This document shows positions 18,209 through 26,241 of a stretch of 27,048 nt of DNA, one piece after another (the first letter of the stretch is position 1; each line of letters starts with the position of its first letter). A program made the translations under genes and the position numbers. The DNA comes from Priapulus caudatus (taxonomy: Eukaryota; Priapulida; Priapulimorpha; Priapulimorphida; Priapulidae): contig NW_014578103.1 in assembly GCF_000485595.1 (NCBI RefSeq), positions 7,142 to 34,189 of the forward strand, read 5' to 3'. A model generated the notes under the pieces. It saw nothing but the letters and a program-made list of their open reading frames with translations. It searched no databases and was not told where the DNA came from.

Positions 18209-18804
18209 AGGGATACTAGACTCTAGGATTTTACTGCCATACAACTTGTACACTGTATAACAAATCGTCTATACCCACACGTATTTGTTACCAGATACCT
18301 AATTTAATTGTTATAATTAATTATACATCAACGCTACGAAATTTGAACGGCGCCATTGACACCCGCGACTGTGCTGCCACCCTGAAAAAGTTGCGCATTT
18401 GCCAATTTATTTTGCACGTTACAGACCGAGGGCTAATCACAAAGGTGCAATTATATTTATACCTAAATGCTATTTAACCGAACGATGTTCATTTTAGGAC
18501 AAATTTATCCATAATATAACTGAAACTATATGTCGTTTATAAGATATTACAATCCTTTTGCTTTTAAATTAATAAATAAGAAACACCCTCTGTCTGTAGC
18601 CCTTGGCTGAAAAGTCGTTTTGCGCAACTTATCAGTTCGTGCGCTTTGAGTGGCGCCACCGTCGTTGTAATCAAACTGTAGTCGTTAGTTTTAAAACATT
18701 TTTTAATAATATTTCTAATGGTGATTGAACCATGAAACTTAAGTAGCGTAATTTTGACCTAAATTAACTTAAAATAACCCTAGAACCTAGAGTAAACGAT
18801 CCCT
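18209..18804. mobile_element. 596-bp foldback TIR element in TTAA
   Basis: TTAA stands on both sides (18205-18208 and 18805-18808). The ends are AGGGAT with CTCTAGG about a dozen bases further in. Inner inverted blocks extend the arms: GGCGCCA with AAGTTGCGCA on the left (about 18349-18395) and TGCGCAACTT with GGCGCCA on the right (about 18620-18658). The centre is AT-rich and non-coding. TTAA duplications occur in piggyBac and Kolobok elements; the purine-initial AGGG end fits Kolobok better, but this is tentative. Confidence 0.7.
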
Positions 18805-18824
18805 TTAACACACACATGTTTGTA

Positions 18825-18905
18825 GCACGTACTACTGCGCGCACACCGTATGTTTCACGATATTGCACACTGTATGTTTCACGGTATTTCACACTGTATG
18901 TTACA
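18825..18905. repeat. Short tandem repeat GTATGTTTCACG(A/G)TATTGCACACT
   Basis: Units of about 26 bp (CACCGTATGTTTCACGATAT, CACTGTATGTTTCACGGTAT, CACTGTATGTTACAC) repeat three times between the foldback element and the transposase relic. Confidence 0.75.
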
Positions 18906-19100
18906 CTTTCGCATTATATTTTGTGTATCTCGTCCGTACGACGCACTAACTCACATTTTTAATTGCATATGTGTACGTTTCCTAAGCACTCTATTATCAA
19001 GTGCCACTAACCAACGTTGTATTTACATAACGTGCAATGTAACACAGAACGCTAACCTAGCTTCTTTTGAGCACCTCCAGTCGCCATCATCAGCATCAGC

Positions 19101-19885
19101 ATGAATTCCTGCCCGGCCGACGTCTACTACAACGACGATGAGGACGTCGTCCTCTTCACTTATGCGACGGGCGACCAGCACGCCCAGCATGGCGAGTCGA
19201 CAGGCGACCAGCGCGTGCACTAGGGTGAACCGCCGCCGCCAGCGCGTCGACGTATGCATGGATGGATGCATGTGAGAGCCTTCATACCAGAACTAGCAAG
19301 GACGACGGTGACGGATTGGTATAACTTCTGCCGCGATATCTGCACTCAACGGCTCGAGCGAGATCCGGTCGTTTTCACTGACAGTTTGCTACCCAATGGA
19401 GAAAACCTGATCGAAATAGACGAAAGTTTATTTCGTAAGAAAAGGAAATACCATCGCGGCAAGGCTCCCGTAGCAGATCAATGAGTTTTCGGAATCGTGA
19501 AGCGACACACACAAAAATGCGTCGTGTACATTGTTAAGGATAGGAAACGTACGACGTTAGTTCCGCTGATAGAACGGCACGTGAAAGTCGGCAGTACGAT
19601 TTACTCTGACAAGTTTGCAAGTGTTTAGGCGAAATGGGGTATAGGCACAAAACCGTATGCCACAAGAAAGAGTTCATTTCAGAAGAAGGTGTTTGTACTA
19701 ACACCATTGAAGGTTTATGGAGTGCGGCGAACGCGAGGATAAAGCGCATGAAAGGCGTCGCGAAGACTATGTTACCAGCGGTCCTTGACGAGTTTATGTA
19801 TCGCGAAATGTACGGGCAGCGAATAATGATGTACGGGAATTTGATTGGCGATATGGCGCAACAGTACAGTGTAAATAAGGCATAA
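19101..19885 (+). pseudogene. Merlin (ISXO2/IS1016-like) transposase, broken
   Basis: The frame with TVTDWYNFCRDIC, then LIEIDESLFRKKRKYHRG, continues past a TGA (19482-19484) as VFGIVKRHTQKC and IYSDKF. It meets a TAG (19626-19628), then shifts frame into ISEEGVCTNTIEGLWSAANA and ends at 19885. These are the three acidic blocks of the DDE domain of Merlin transposases: EIDES, SD, and the Glu in TNTIEGLW. A short same-frame ATG segment (19101-19223) precedes it, separated by a TAG, and may be the old start, but the usual N-terminal zinc-binding part is not recognisable. Two in-frame stops and one frameshift make it inactive. The element's terminal repeats were not found. Confidence 0.85.
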
Positions 19886-20201
19886 ATGGAAAGATATGTA
19901 GTCACTATATATGGTGTATGAGTATATATGTTGATGACGTAACCATATGTGTAATAATAATGGAAGTATATCGGGAGTGAAGGAATGATGTTGATATAAA
20001 TATGAATATAGAGTATCAATATATCGCTATATAATGTGATGTATGTTAAAGATATAGAAATGTTAAGAAATGCAAGTTAATGATTGTATGGACAGAAGCA
20101 TGTGTGGAATATGTAACGAATGTAAAATGCAGAAATATTGTAAGGAATAAAGCATAACAAGTGAAACATGCATATAGGTGTAAGAACTATATACCGTTGT
20201 C
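19886..20201. other. AT-rich non-coding stretch
   Basis: A short-period mix of ATATG and GTAT motifs with AATAAA near 20145. Probably the 3' remainder of the Merlin-type element. No coding signal. Confidence 0.4.
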
Positions 20202-20284
20202 TTGCTATATGTATTAATATCAAGAGTAAATAATATAATATCTTTATAATATTGTTATTATCTACTCTTGATTAATATATAGCA
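20202..20284. repeat. 83-bp near-perfect hairpin
   Basis: TTGCTATATGTATTAATATC continues into AAGAGTAAATAA; its complement (TTATCTACTCTTGATTAATA then TATAGCAA) follows after about 20 AT-rich bases. The stem is about 30 bp with few mismatches. It separates the Merlin-like relic from the integrase relic and may be a tiny foldback element or a transposon end. Confidence 0.8.
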
Positions 20285-20289
20285 ATGTA

Positions 20290-21731
20290 AGCATAGATGT
20301 ACAAGTAATGCAACTGTATCCAGACTGCAATTGGATCCGCAATTGGACGATATGTGTTTTTTGGTCGATGCGATAGAAAATGAACAGCCCAGCGATGTTG
20401 TTGTAACGGCAACTGATACTCAGGCCACTGAAACCCTAATTCCACTAACTGATCCTAATCGCTTTCGTTTATTACAGCAGCAGGATTTGGACTTGGCACT
20501 AATGATTGATGTTTTACTGAAGCCACGGATTTCGTTACAACAGTTGAAGCTTGTTGAGTCATATTACATGGAGGAGGGTTTGCTTTGTCATTTGTCAACA
20601 CAGACGAATGCTCATATGCCTCGTTGTCAAGTTGTCATACCGCGTGTTTTGATTCAAGAGGTTATTGCTGCTTGCCATTCTGATCACGCAGGTCATGTGG
20701 GATTTGATAAAACGTATAGCAAGATAGCTGAGCGCTATTACTGGCCACGCATGTACCTGCAGATATTGAATTTCGTTAAGTCGTGTGTACCTTGTAATTC
20801 TAGGAAGCTGCGAAGAATTAATGCACCATTGCATGAAGCCCCTATCCAAACGGCAGTTAATGAGACAGTAACCATAGCTTTGATTGGTCCACTTCCGATG
20901 ACAGATAGAGGAAACAGATAAATTGTGACATTCGTTGATTTATTTTCGGCGTACCCAGAGTGTTACTGTGTGTCAAATAAGTCTGCAGCAACGATAGCAG
21001 ATTTAATAATTAACTCCTACATCCCTACTCATGGCTGTCCTTTGCGTTTCTTAACAAATCGTGGTCTGGAATTCTGTAATTATCTGATGAAACGTATCTC
21101 CGATACATTTCGAATTCACCACGTTAAAACAGCACCATTCCACCCTGCATCCAATGCTGGTTGTGGACTCGTTACTAGCCTGCGTTATTGACCGGTTACA
21201 TGTATCGTGGGATGAAAAGTTAGGCCCTATTTTATTTGCGTATCGTATTATTTAATTAATACTCCATATTATTTAATGTATGGGAGAACGCCTGTCTTAC
21301 CCTTGGATACGCTCTTGCGTCCCCGTGAACGTACGTATACAACTGATCCTGTGTCTGTTACGTTAGCTACCATGCATGAAGCTTGCACATACATGCATAA
21401 AAATACAAAGCACATTCGCCAGCGAAACAAACGTTTATACGATCGACGTGCTAAAGAACAGAAATTTCAGAGCGGTGATGAAATGTATTGGTATAATCCG
21501 ACGGTTCCTGTGGGCGCTTCACGCAAACTCGCAAGCTATTGGCGTCCGTATTTTGTCGTACAGAAACAGCTCTCGCCTGTGCAGTTCCGTATTAAGCATG
21601 CGCATAATGCGACAGTGCATGATGTACATGTCGATAGTTTACGACAGGTGTTTGGCTTGATTCCATGTCGGTCTCTGGCCTTGCTAGGCACACAACGCGT
21701 GCGCAGCCTCTTCGCCAAACGCGCATGGTAG
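20290..21731 (+). pseudogene. Ty3/gypsy-type Pol fragment (integrase), broken
   Basis: This is the C-terminal part of a retrotransposon polyprotein. In order: the linker typical after RNase H (LVESYYMEEGLLCH); an HHCC zinc-binding domain (HSDHAGHVGFDKTY ... CVPC); an integrase core starting TFVDLFSAYPE; the PYYLMYGRTP block; and a GPY/F-like module (SYWRPYFVVQKQLSP) ending near HVDSLRQVF. Breaks: TAA at 20919-20921 just before the core, at least two frameshifts between about 21160 and 21276, and Asn in LTNRGLEF where the second catalytic Asp belongs. Reverse transcriptase, RNase H and protease are absent upstream. It is a dead, 5'-truncated copy. No LTR could be tied to it. Confidence 0.85.
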
Positions 21732-21891
21732 GTACAGCTGTCCACAACTACGATGAGGATACAAGTTCACAGCACAGTTCTCAATGGGAGGCTGAGGATT
21801 TGATTCATTTAGCCACATTGCGAGATCATATCGTTAAGTAGTGCCATGCTTGTGTACATCTTAATGTTTTAACCCTTATGTCTCTTACAGA

Positions 21892-22047
21892 ATGATGCCA
21901 TTCGTGCTGTGTCTAGCACTTATGGGCTTCTCATTGGTGGGCGCTATGCTTCAACCAACGACGGGTGCTCTGTTTGTCAAGCAGGTCGTCTCGCAGTGTC
22001 ACACGATTCCTGGTTGCTTACCTTCTCAGCTAACACCTCAGCGTTGA
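21892..22047 (+). pseudogene. Short ORF with signal peptide after the integrase
   Basis: ATG at 21892, immediately after an acceptor-like TGTCTCTTACAG, opens 51 codons. The first about 20 residues (MMPFVLCLALMGFSLVGA) form a clear secretory signal sequence, followed by a Cys-containing segment (SQCHTIPGC) and a stop. It is in a different frame from the integrase. A secreted or membrane protein reached by splicing downstream of integrase is the arrangement of envelope-like third genes in some Ty3/gypsy lineages, so this may be the start of such a gene cut short by decay. That function is inference; no fusion or receptor domain is visible. Confidence 0.4.
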
Positions 22048-22265
22048 GTACTTACGGCTTAAATCGTAAGATATTAAAATCTTGTGAGATTTTCTGTTCG
22101 GTTAATTGCTTTGGCTTTTTACATAGCATGCTGTGTGCTCTTGCTAAAGTAATAGAGTTTTGTTAATGGTTCGTTAACACCATTAAATATAACCTTGAAT
22201 GATTCTACTCTTTGCTATTTGAATTAAAATTGTTGTTAACATTAACATTGCTAATCCAACATCAG

Positions 22266-22718
22266 AAACTACTGACCTTACAATATGGACAATGGAGAGG
22301 ATCACAAGAGTTACACGCTCGACGTCACCCTGGTCCAGAAAAGCTGCGAGTGAGAGCTATTGATAGAGACGTAGGCAAGCCAACGCCACCCGTGTGGACA
22401 CAGCTTCGTGGTTGGGGTGCAGGATTGTCGGCCCGCCGCCTGGTTGATCGCCTCAGGAAGACTAATCCAGACAAGTACTATGCGAAGTACCGCAATCTGG
22501 AGTACTGGATCCATCACAACCCGGCACCCTCTACGGAACCCCCCACACCAACCACACCAACAACTGACGAAATTGATGACTGCCATCACTTCGACCTGCC
22601 AGTTCGGGAGCCGACCCAAACTAGGTTTCCGCCACCATCAAGACCAACCAGCAAGAGAGGCTGCCTCCGATTCACACCTACCACCATCACAACGTATTTT
22701 GAGCATTACGATTTATGA
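22266..22718 (+). CDS. Orphan ORF, basic N-terminal half and Pro/Thr-rich tail
   Basis: About 150 open codons follow an acceptor-like CCAACATCAG (ending 22265) and end at TGA 22716-22718. An AATAAA lies 38 bp later (22756-22761). The N-terminal half is basic and Trp-containing (LRGWGAGLSARRLVDRLRKT, then DKYYAKYRNLEYWIHHNP). The C-terminal half is rich in P and T with an acidic patch (TTDEIDDCHH). No ATG opens the frame inside the window segment, so if it is real the start is spliced in from upstream. An overlapping frame from the ATG at 22285 gives 22 codons only. I do not recognise the family. It could be the last exon of a host gene or the 3' end of a transposon gene. Confidence 0.4.
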   Translation, partial: KLLTLQYGQWRGSQELHARRHPGPEKLRVRAIDRDVGKPTPPVWTQLRGWGAGLSARRLVDRLRKTNPDKYYAKYRNLEYWIHHNPAPSTEPPTPTTPTTDEIDDCHHFDLPVREPTQTRFPPPSRPTSKRGCLRFTPTTITTYFEHYDL

Positions 22719-22755
22719 AAGTAATCAAACGGGAAAAACACCATTCTTTGTGTAA

Positions 22756-22761
22756 AATAAA
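22756..22761 (+). promoter_or_regulatory. Poly(A) signal AATAAA
   Basis: A canonical hexamer 38 bp after the stop of the orphan ORF, in AAAATAAAATAAT. Confidence 0.5.
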
Positions 22762-23531
22762 ATAATTTCCATTTTTTTGTCAAATATTATTATTGTATTT
22801 CCTTATTTGACTAGTGCCACAGTACTATTGTTGTAATGGAGTATTACTGATCTCTCTTTCCTTCTTTTCTTCTTAACGTTTAATGACTTTATTAATTCTG
22901 TATCTTTTGCTTGACGTTAACGTTCGTTGCTTCACGTTAACGTTCTTGACGTTACACTATAAAATTATTCTTTCTTTCTTCTGGAGTTTCGTTTTAGTAT
23001 GTACGAATCCATGCCCTCTAAAGAAACGTCCTGTTCGAAATTTTAAAAAGAGCAGCTAGTCGGGAGTCTGCTGTAACGATGGGTCATCGTCCGATTGGAC
23101 AGCGGGGAAATGTAGGCACGAGGTTTACATTATTTAAATAAGTTTAATAACTTCTACGATACAACTCCGTTTTAAATTAGAGGCCAGCAGATTATTCTTG
23201 TGATAACTAGCTTGGCATCAACAACAGGTTTAATGGAGTGTGTGAAACACGAGTCTTCCACGACCAGAAGGTTTGCGCATGAAACACAGTGGCTAATGTT
23301 GTTGTTGTTTATGCACGGGTAGCAAGATTGTTTATAGGGAGTCCCCGGAGTCGGTGTTCTTTACAATACAGACTACCCCTGCCTGGAGGAACTGGGAGCG
23401 ATCGAGATGCGTGAACCACCGTGCAGCGGCAGCGGGTTCACGCTAGCTGCGCTATGGGTGGACCGATTAATTACCGGCATAACCAAGCTTGTGTATGTAG
23501 AGATCTGTTCTAAAAACGGGAAAGCTAGCAG
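22762..23531. other. Intervening non-coding stretch
   Basis: No gene is supported. It holds two copies of the palindrome ACGTTAACGT (about 22914-22948), the small hairpin CGATGGGTCATCG (about 23078-23090), and a GC-richer patch at 23340-23480. A TGTAAC start at about 23073 resembles an LTR beginning, but no partner copy is present. Confidence 0.4.
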
Positions 23532-24120
23532 TGTAACAGTGTTAATCTAGTTTAGAATTATTAGAAGGTAGAGAGTAGAGTTCGTTTGAGAAGATACGTG
23601 GTGTTCGTTGGTAACATATGTATAGATATTTGCGCTACGCGCGAGCGCATAATTAAATAATATTACAGCAGTAGCGAGCAAGTAGAACTGAAATTAGCAA
23701 TGACTTAGTATCGGTATTATTATAGCTAGGCAGCAGCGAACGTTGACCGCGCAGCGCATATTAGCGGCATTTCATTACGTAAGGTTAGCACGGGTTGGTC
23801 ACGCGCAAGCCAGGAATACGCGGCAAGCGTGCGTGTTGACCACGTGTGTTACGTTCGTGACGATCGAGTTTAGAAGCATCTCACGTAGTCCCATTCTATA
23901 TAATGGGGCTTCGCGAGGTCATTGCAACCAAAGAAATAGATATCTTTTAGTTTAGTAGATTCCCACTAGTCGCCATCATGGCAGCACAGTCTAGTACACC
24001 ATAACATACGTCATAGCGTACCATGTAGAAATAATTTAGTTAACGAATCAACGAACAGAAGAAATCAAGTGACTGACCAATGGTCAGGCATGGTGGGGAG
24101 GGCTGATTTATTTGGGGGAG

Positions 24121-24127
24121 TATAAAG
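24121..24127 (+). promoter_or_regulatory. TATA box of the LTR promoter
   Basis: TATAAAG in GGGAGTATAAAGTAGCTG, about 590 bp into the LTR and 250 bp before its AATAAA, is the expected layout for the U3 promoter. Confidence 0.55.
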
Positions 24128-24229
24128 TAGCTGTTAGGCAGAACAAAAAGGGCGGTTCCGCGCACGAACGCGCGTGGCGCCGGGTTGACACGCGCGTGTC
24201 CGCGAGCACGCGCGCGGGCAGTGGTGACA

Positions 24230-24325
24230 AGTTTTACTAGCTCTTACGAAGTTTTACCAGCTCTTACGAGGTTCTTACGAAGTTTACAAGTTTTACAAAG
24301 TTCTTACAAAGTTTACAGTTTTCTC
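24230..24325 (+). repeat. Degenerate ~20-bp repeats in the LTR
   Basis: Four to six overlapping units related to AGTTTTACCAGCTCTTACGA and AGTTTACAAGTTTTACAA lie between the TATA box and the poly(A) signal, so they would be in the R/leader part of the transcript. Confidence 0.75.
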
Positions 24326-24371
24326 AGGGCCAGCTACAAACCTAGGTCTGCATCAGTAGCCTACTAAGTAG

Positions 24372-24377
24372 AATAAA
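24372..24377 (+). promoter_or_regulatory. LTR poly(A) signal
   Basis: AATAAA in AGTAGAATAAAATATC within the 5' LTR. The 3' LTR would use its own copy, which lies beyond the window. Confidence 0.55.
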
Positions 24378-24535
24378 ATATCATCTCATCTGTTACCATA
24401 AAGACGTGTTGGTTTTTCTGTGATCTCCATCGTCAACGACTTACATCGCACGAGACACAGAGACAAGTCTGACGTTGCCTTCAAGCTTCACACCGCAGCA
24501 CGAAACGAAACGAAACTATATTACATATATAACAC

Positions 24536-24553
24536 TGGAGCCGTGGACCAAGA
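24536..24553 (+). promoter_or_regulatory. Candidate primer-binding site
   Basis: TGGAGCCGTGGACCAAGA follows the inferred LTR end ATAACA by one base. The TGG start is what is needed to pair with the CCA end of a tRNA. The matching tRNA was not identified. Confidence 0.5.
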
Positions 24554-24620
24554 TTTCGTGCGGAAGGGAGTCAGCAGCAAGAAACGGAGAGCAAGAATAG
24601 TCTCTGTCTCTGTCAGTAAC

Positions 24621-24626
24621 GTGAGT
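24621..24626 (+). promoter_or_regulatory. Candidate splice donor in the leader
   Basis: GTGAGT directly after CAGTAAC, 29 bp before the first ATG of the interior. A donor here would allow a spliced RNA that skips the first ORF and exposes the downstream acidic ORF. This is inference only. Confidence 0.3.
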
Positions 24627-24649
24627 AACATTCATCATCACAAGCAACA

Positions 24650-25024
24650 ATGAGGAAACAACATCAGCAAAAACCGTCAGCAGCCAGCAGCAGCCTCATC
24701 ATCATCAGCAGCCAGCAGCAGCGTCATCATCAGCAGTCACACCGTAGTATCGTCAGCAGCCAGCAGCAGCGTCAACATCAGCAGCCACACCGTAGTATCG
24801 TCAGCAGCCAGCAGCAGCGTCATCATCAGATCAATGCCACACAGGCGGAGCGCACCAGCGTTGAGAAGGTGAAGATCGCCCTGCAGAGTGAAGCTGCGCG
24901 CTTCCAACGAGTATGTCCAGGAGGCCAAACTGAACAGCGAGGTTGCCCGCCTCAAGAAGAAACAGCAGATGGAGATCACTACACTGGAGACGGCGCTCGC
25001 GCGTACCAACGGCGCAGAAGCTGA
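24650..25024 (+). CDS. Gln/His/Ser-rich repeat ORF of the LTR element
   Basis: ATG at 24650 sits in a good context (AACAATGAGG), the first after the primer-binding site. The first about 65 residues are rich in Q, H, S and R, with a 16-residue tandem repeat (HRSIVSSQQQRHHQQS and variants; 48-bp DNA unit, about 2.5 copies at about 24700-24830). After that comes NATQAERTSVEKVKIALQSE, a coiled-coil start. From about residue 82 the frame becomes unlike protein (Pro/Gly/Arg), while the coil continues in another frame at 24888. The simplest reading is one protein broken by a frameshift near 24885-24900. Its position is that of gag, but no zinc knuckle or capsid motif is visible. Confidence 0.55.
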   Translation: MRKQHQQKPSAASSSLIIISSQQQRHHQQSHRSIVSSQQQRQHQQPHRSIVSSQQQRHHQINATQAERTSVEKVKIALQSEAARFQRVCPGGQTEQRGCPPQEETADGDHYTGDGARAYQRRRS

Positions 25025-25160
25025 GAGGATGACCGAGACCTTCGCCGCTCAGAGAAAGTTCATCACCCTGAGTAAGGCCCGCGACACTCGCGAGGCAGCT
25101 AAGGCAGCCCAGGACGTCATCGCTAAGACATACCAGCCATCGCTAGTAGGCTATCTGTAA
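24888..25160 (+). CDS. Myosin-rod-like coiled-coil segment in the LTR element
   Basis: Ninety codons continue the coil begun at 24844-24890 after a frame change. They have no ATG at the start and end at TAA (25158-25160). The segment EAKLNSEVARLKKKQQMEIT with LETALARTN and AEAERMTE is the pattern of the rod of myosin heavy chains and paramyosins (L-x-x-E-x-x-R-L-x-K-K-x-x-x-E-x-x-x-L-E-x-A-L). Codons are strongly G/C-ending (CTG, AAG, GCC, GAG), unlike the AT-rich sequence around, which suggests DNA captured from a well-expressed host gene. Alternatively it is an original coiled-coil domain of the element's own Gag. The family resemblance is by eye only. Confidence 0.5.
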   Translation: MKLRASNEYVQEAKLNSEVARLKKKQQMEITTLETALARTNGAEAERMTETFAAQRKFITLSKARDTREAAKAAQDVIAKTYQPSLVGYL

Positions 25161-25721
25161 CAAGGAGAACGTCGCCAACCCCAGGGGACAGCAATATAAG
25201 TATGTGGGGTTTGGAAGCTATTGAGTACTACCGTTGCGGAGCCGCACAGTTGGCGCATAATAGGTATGCATGGTGTTGAGATGGTAACTATCGATAGCTG
25301 GTGAGAAGCATTGACTCTGAATGTCTCTCGGGATGATGAGCTTTGATTAACGGGGCCTAAACGGGAGTTCGCTATTAGTAGATGGGTCAGACCCGCAAGT
25401 AATGTCTAGCAATTAAGTCTTACAAATGGTATCTTCGATTTTATATTTGTTTCTTATACTGTACGATGGAATTTAGTTAGCGGCTAGTAACAAGTATATC
25501 GATATTGCGGTAGCGGGAATTTTAGGAGTTGTTGTATATAGTTGTTATGGAAACTGATTGCTGTCAGTTGTAGGATATTGCGTCGGGAAAAGGTGCAATT
25601 AAGGAGCCTGCATTTACTGGCGCTAGCTATCATTCGGGTGTGAAACGAGACACCGAAGCAGGGTTGCGTACTCGTTAGATGAACGTGTAAACGATAAACG
25701 CACATATCGAAGAAATGGTAA
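25161..25721. other. Non-coding interior of the LTR element
   Basis: No coding frame of note. The sequence is moderately AT-rich and may carry packaging or cis-acting signals, none of which I can recognise. Confidence 0.4.
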
Positions 25722-25959
25722 GTGCACGATTTACGGTTCCAACTGGCATGGGTCAGGAGCCACCAGCCAGCCGAATCCGATACGGAAAACCAGCGGGATG
25801 TCAACAAGACGCAAGCACGCGCTAACTTCCGTAACGGGACACTCACTAATGATGTTAGGAGAAGCAAATTTACCAGTAATTATGGGCGGCACACCGCAGG
25901 GCACACGTCGACAGCCCCAGAGGGCAGCGACCTTGAGATACCCGCCAAATTAGGAGGAC

Positions 25960-26241
25960 ATGGACGACGACGGGTTCGATACTGGTCAGACATCGACGTC
26001 GCAGACAGCGCAATCTTTGGAGTCGCGAACCGAAGGTCCGCGTGTACCTGCGACTGATGACGGCAATCCGGAGAGGGTTCGTCAGTTGGAGGAAAGCGAC
26101 GAGGAAACAGTCCTCTATACACCCTCACCACCAGGAAGTACAGCCACCGACCCAGATACGGAGGCAATCCTGTTGGACGTGGACAGCGACGAAGACGCGC
26201 AAATGCCGCAACAGAGGCATCCCAGCCGACCGACGGCCTGA
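25960..26241 (+). CDS. Acidic 93-residue ORF of the LTR element
   Basis: ATG in AGGACATGGAC (a strong context) opens 93 codons to TGA at 26239-26241. The product is acidic, with many D, E, S, T and P residues (MDDDGFDTGQTSTSQT, then ESDEETVLYTPSPPGS and EAILLDVDSDEDA). The last motif has the shape of a SUMO-interacting motif: a hydrophobic core (LLDV) followed by an acidic Ser-containing stretch. An overlapping frame (25722-26057) has no comparable character. Disordered acidic proteins of this kind can be regulators or activators, but the role is unknown. Confidence 0.4.
   Translation: MDDDGFDTGQTSTSQTAQSLESRTEGPRVPATDDGNPERVRQLEESDEETVLYTPSPPGSTATDPDTEAILLDVDSDEDAQMPQQRHPSRPTA

Larger units (their letters stand above)
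23532..24534 (+). repeat. 5' LTR
   Basis: It starts TGTAAC and is inferred to end ATAACA one base before the TGG of the primer-binding site. In order it contains: a segment conserved with the 3' copy (23532-24001); a TATA box (24121); a CG-rich block of CGCGCG motifs (about 24158-24225); a degenerate repeat of TTTTAC(T/C)AGCTCTTACGAAG units (about 24230-24325); AATAAA (24372); and a T-rich and then purine-rich U5. The right boundary is inferred because the second copy is cut by the window end. Confidence 0.75.

Noticed and set aside
23073-23531. Possible solo LTR beginning TGTAACGATGGG
   Set aside because: Only a start-like hexamer is present; no second copy, clear end or target duplication was found.
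23743-23955. 70-codon ORF conserved in both LTRs (also 26806-27000)
   Set aside because: Conservation follows from the LTR duplication itself, and the two copies diverge in the last residues through frame-changing indels.
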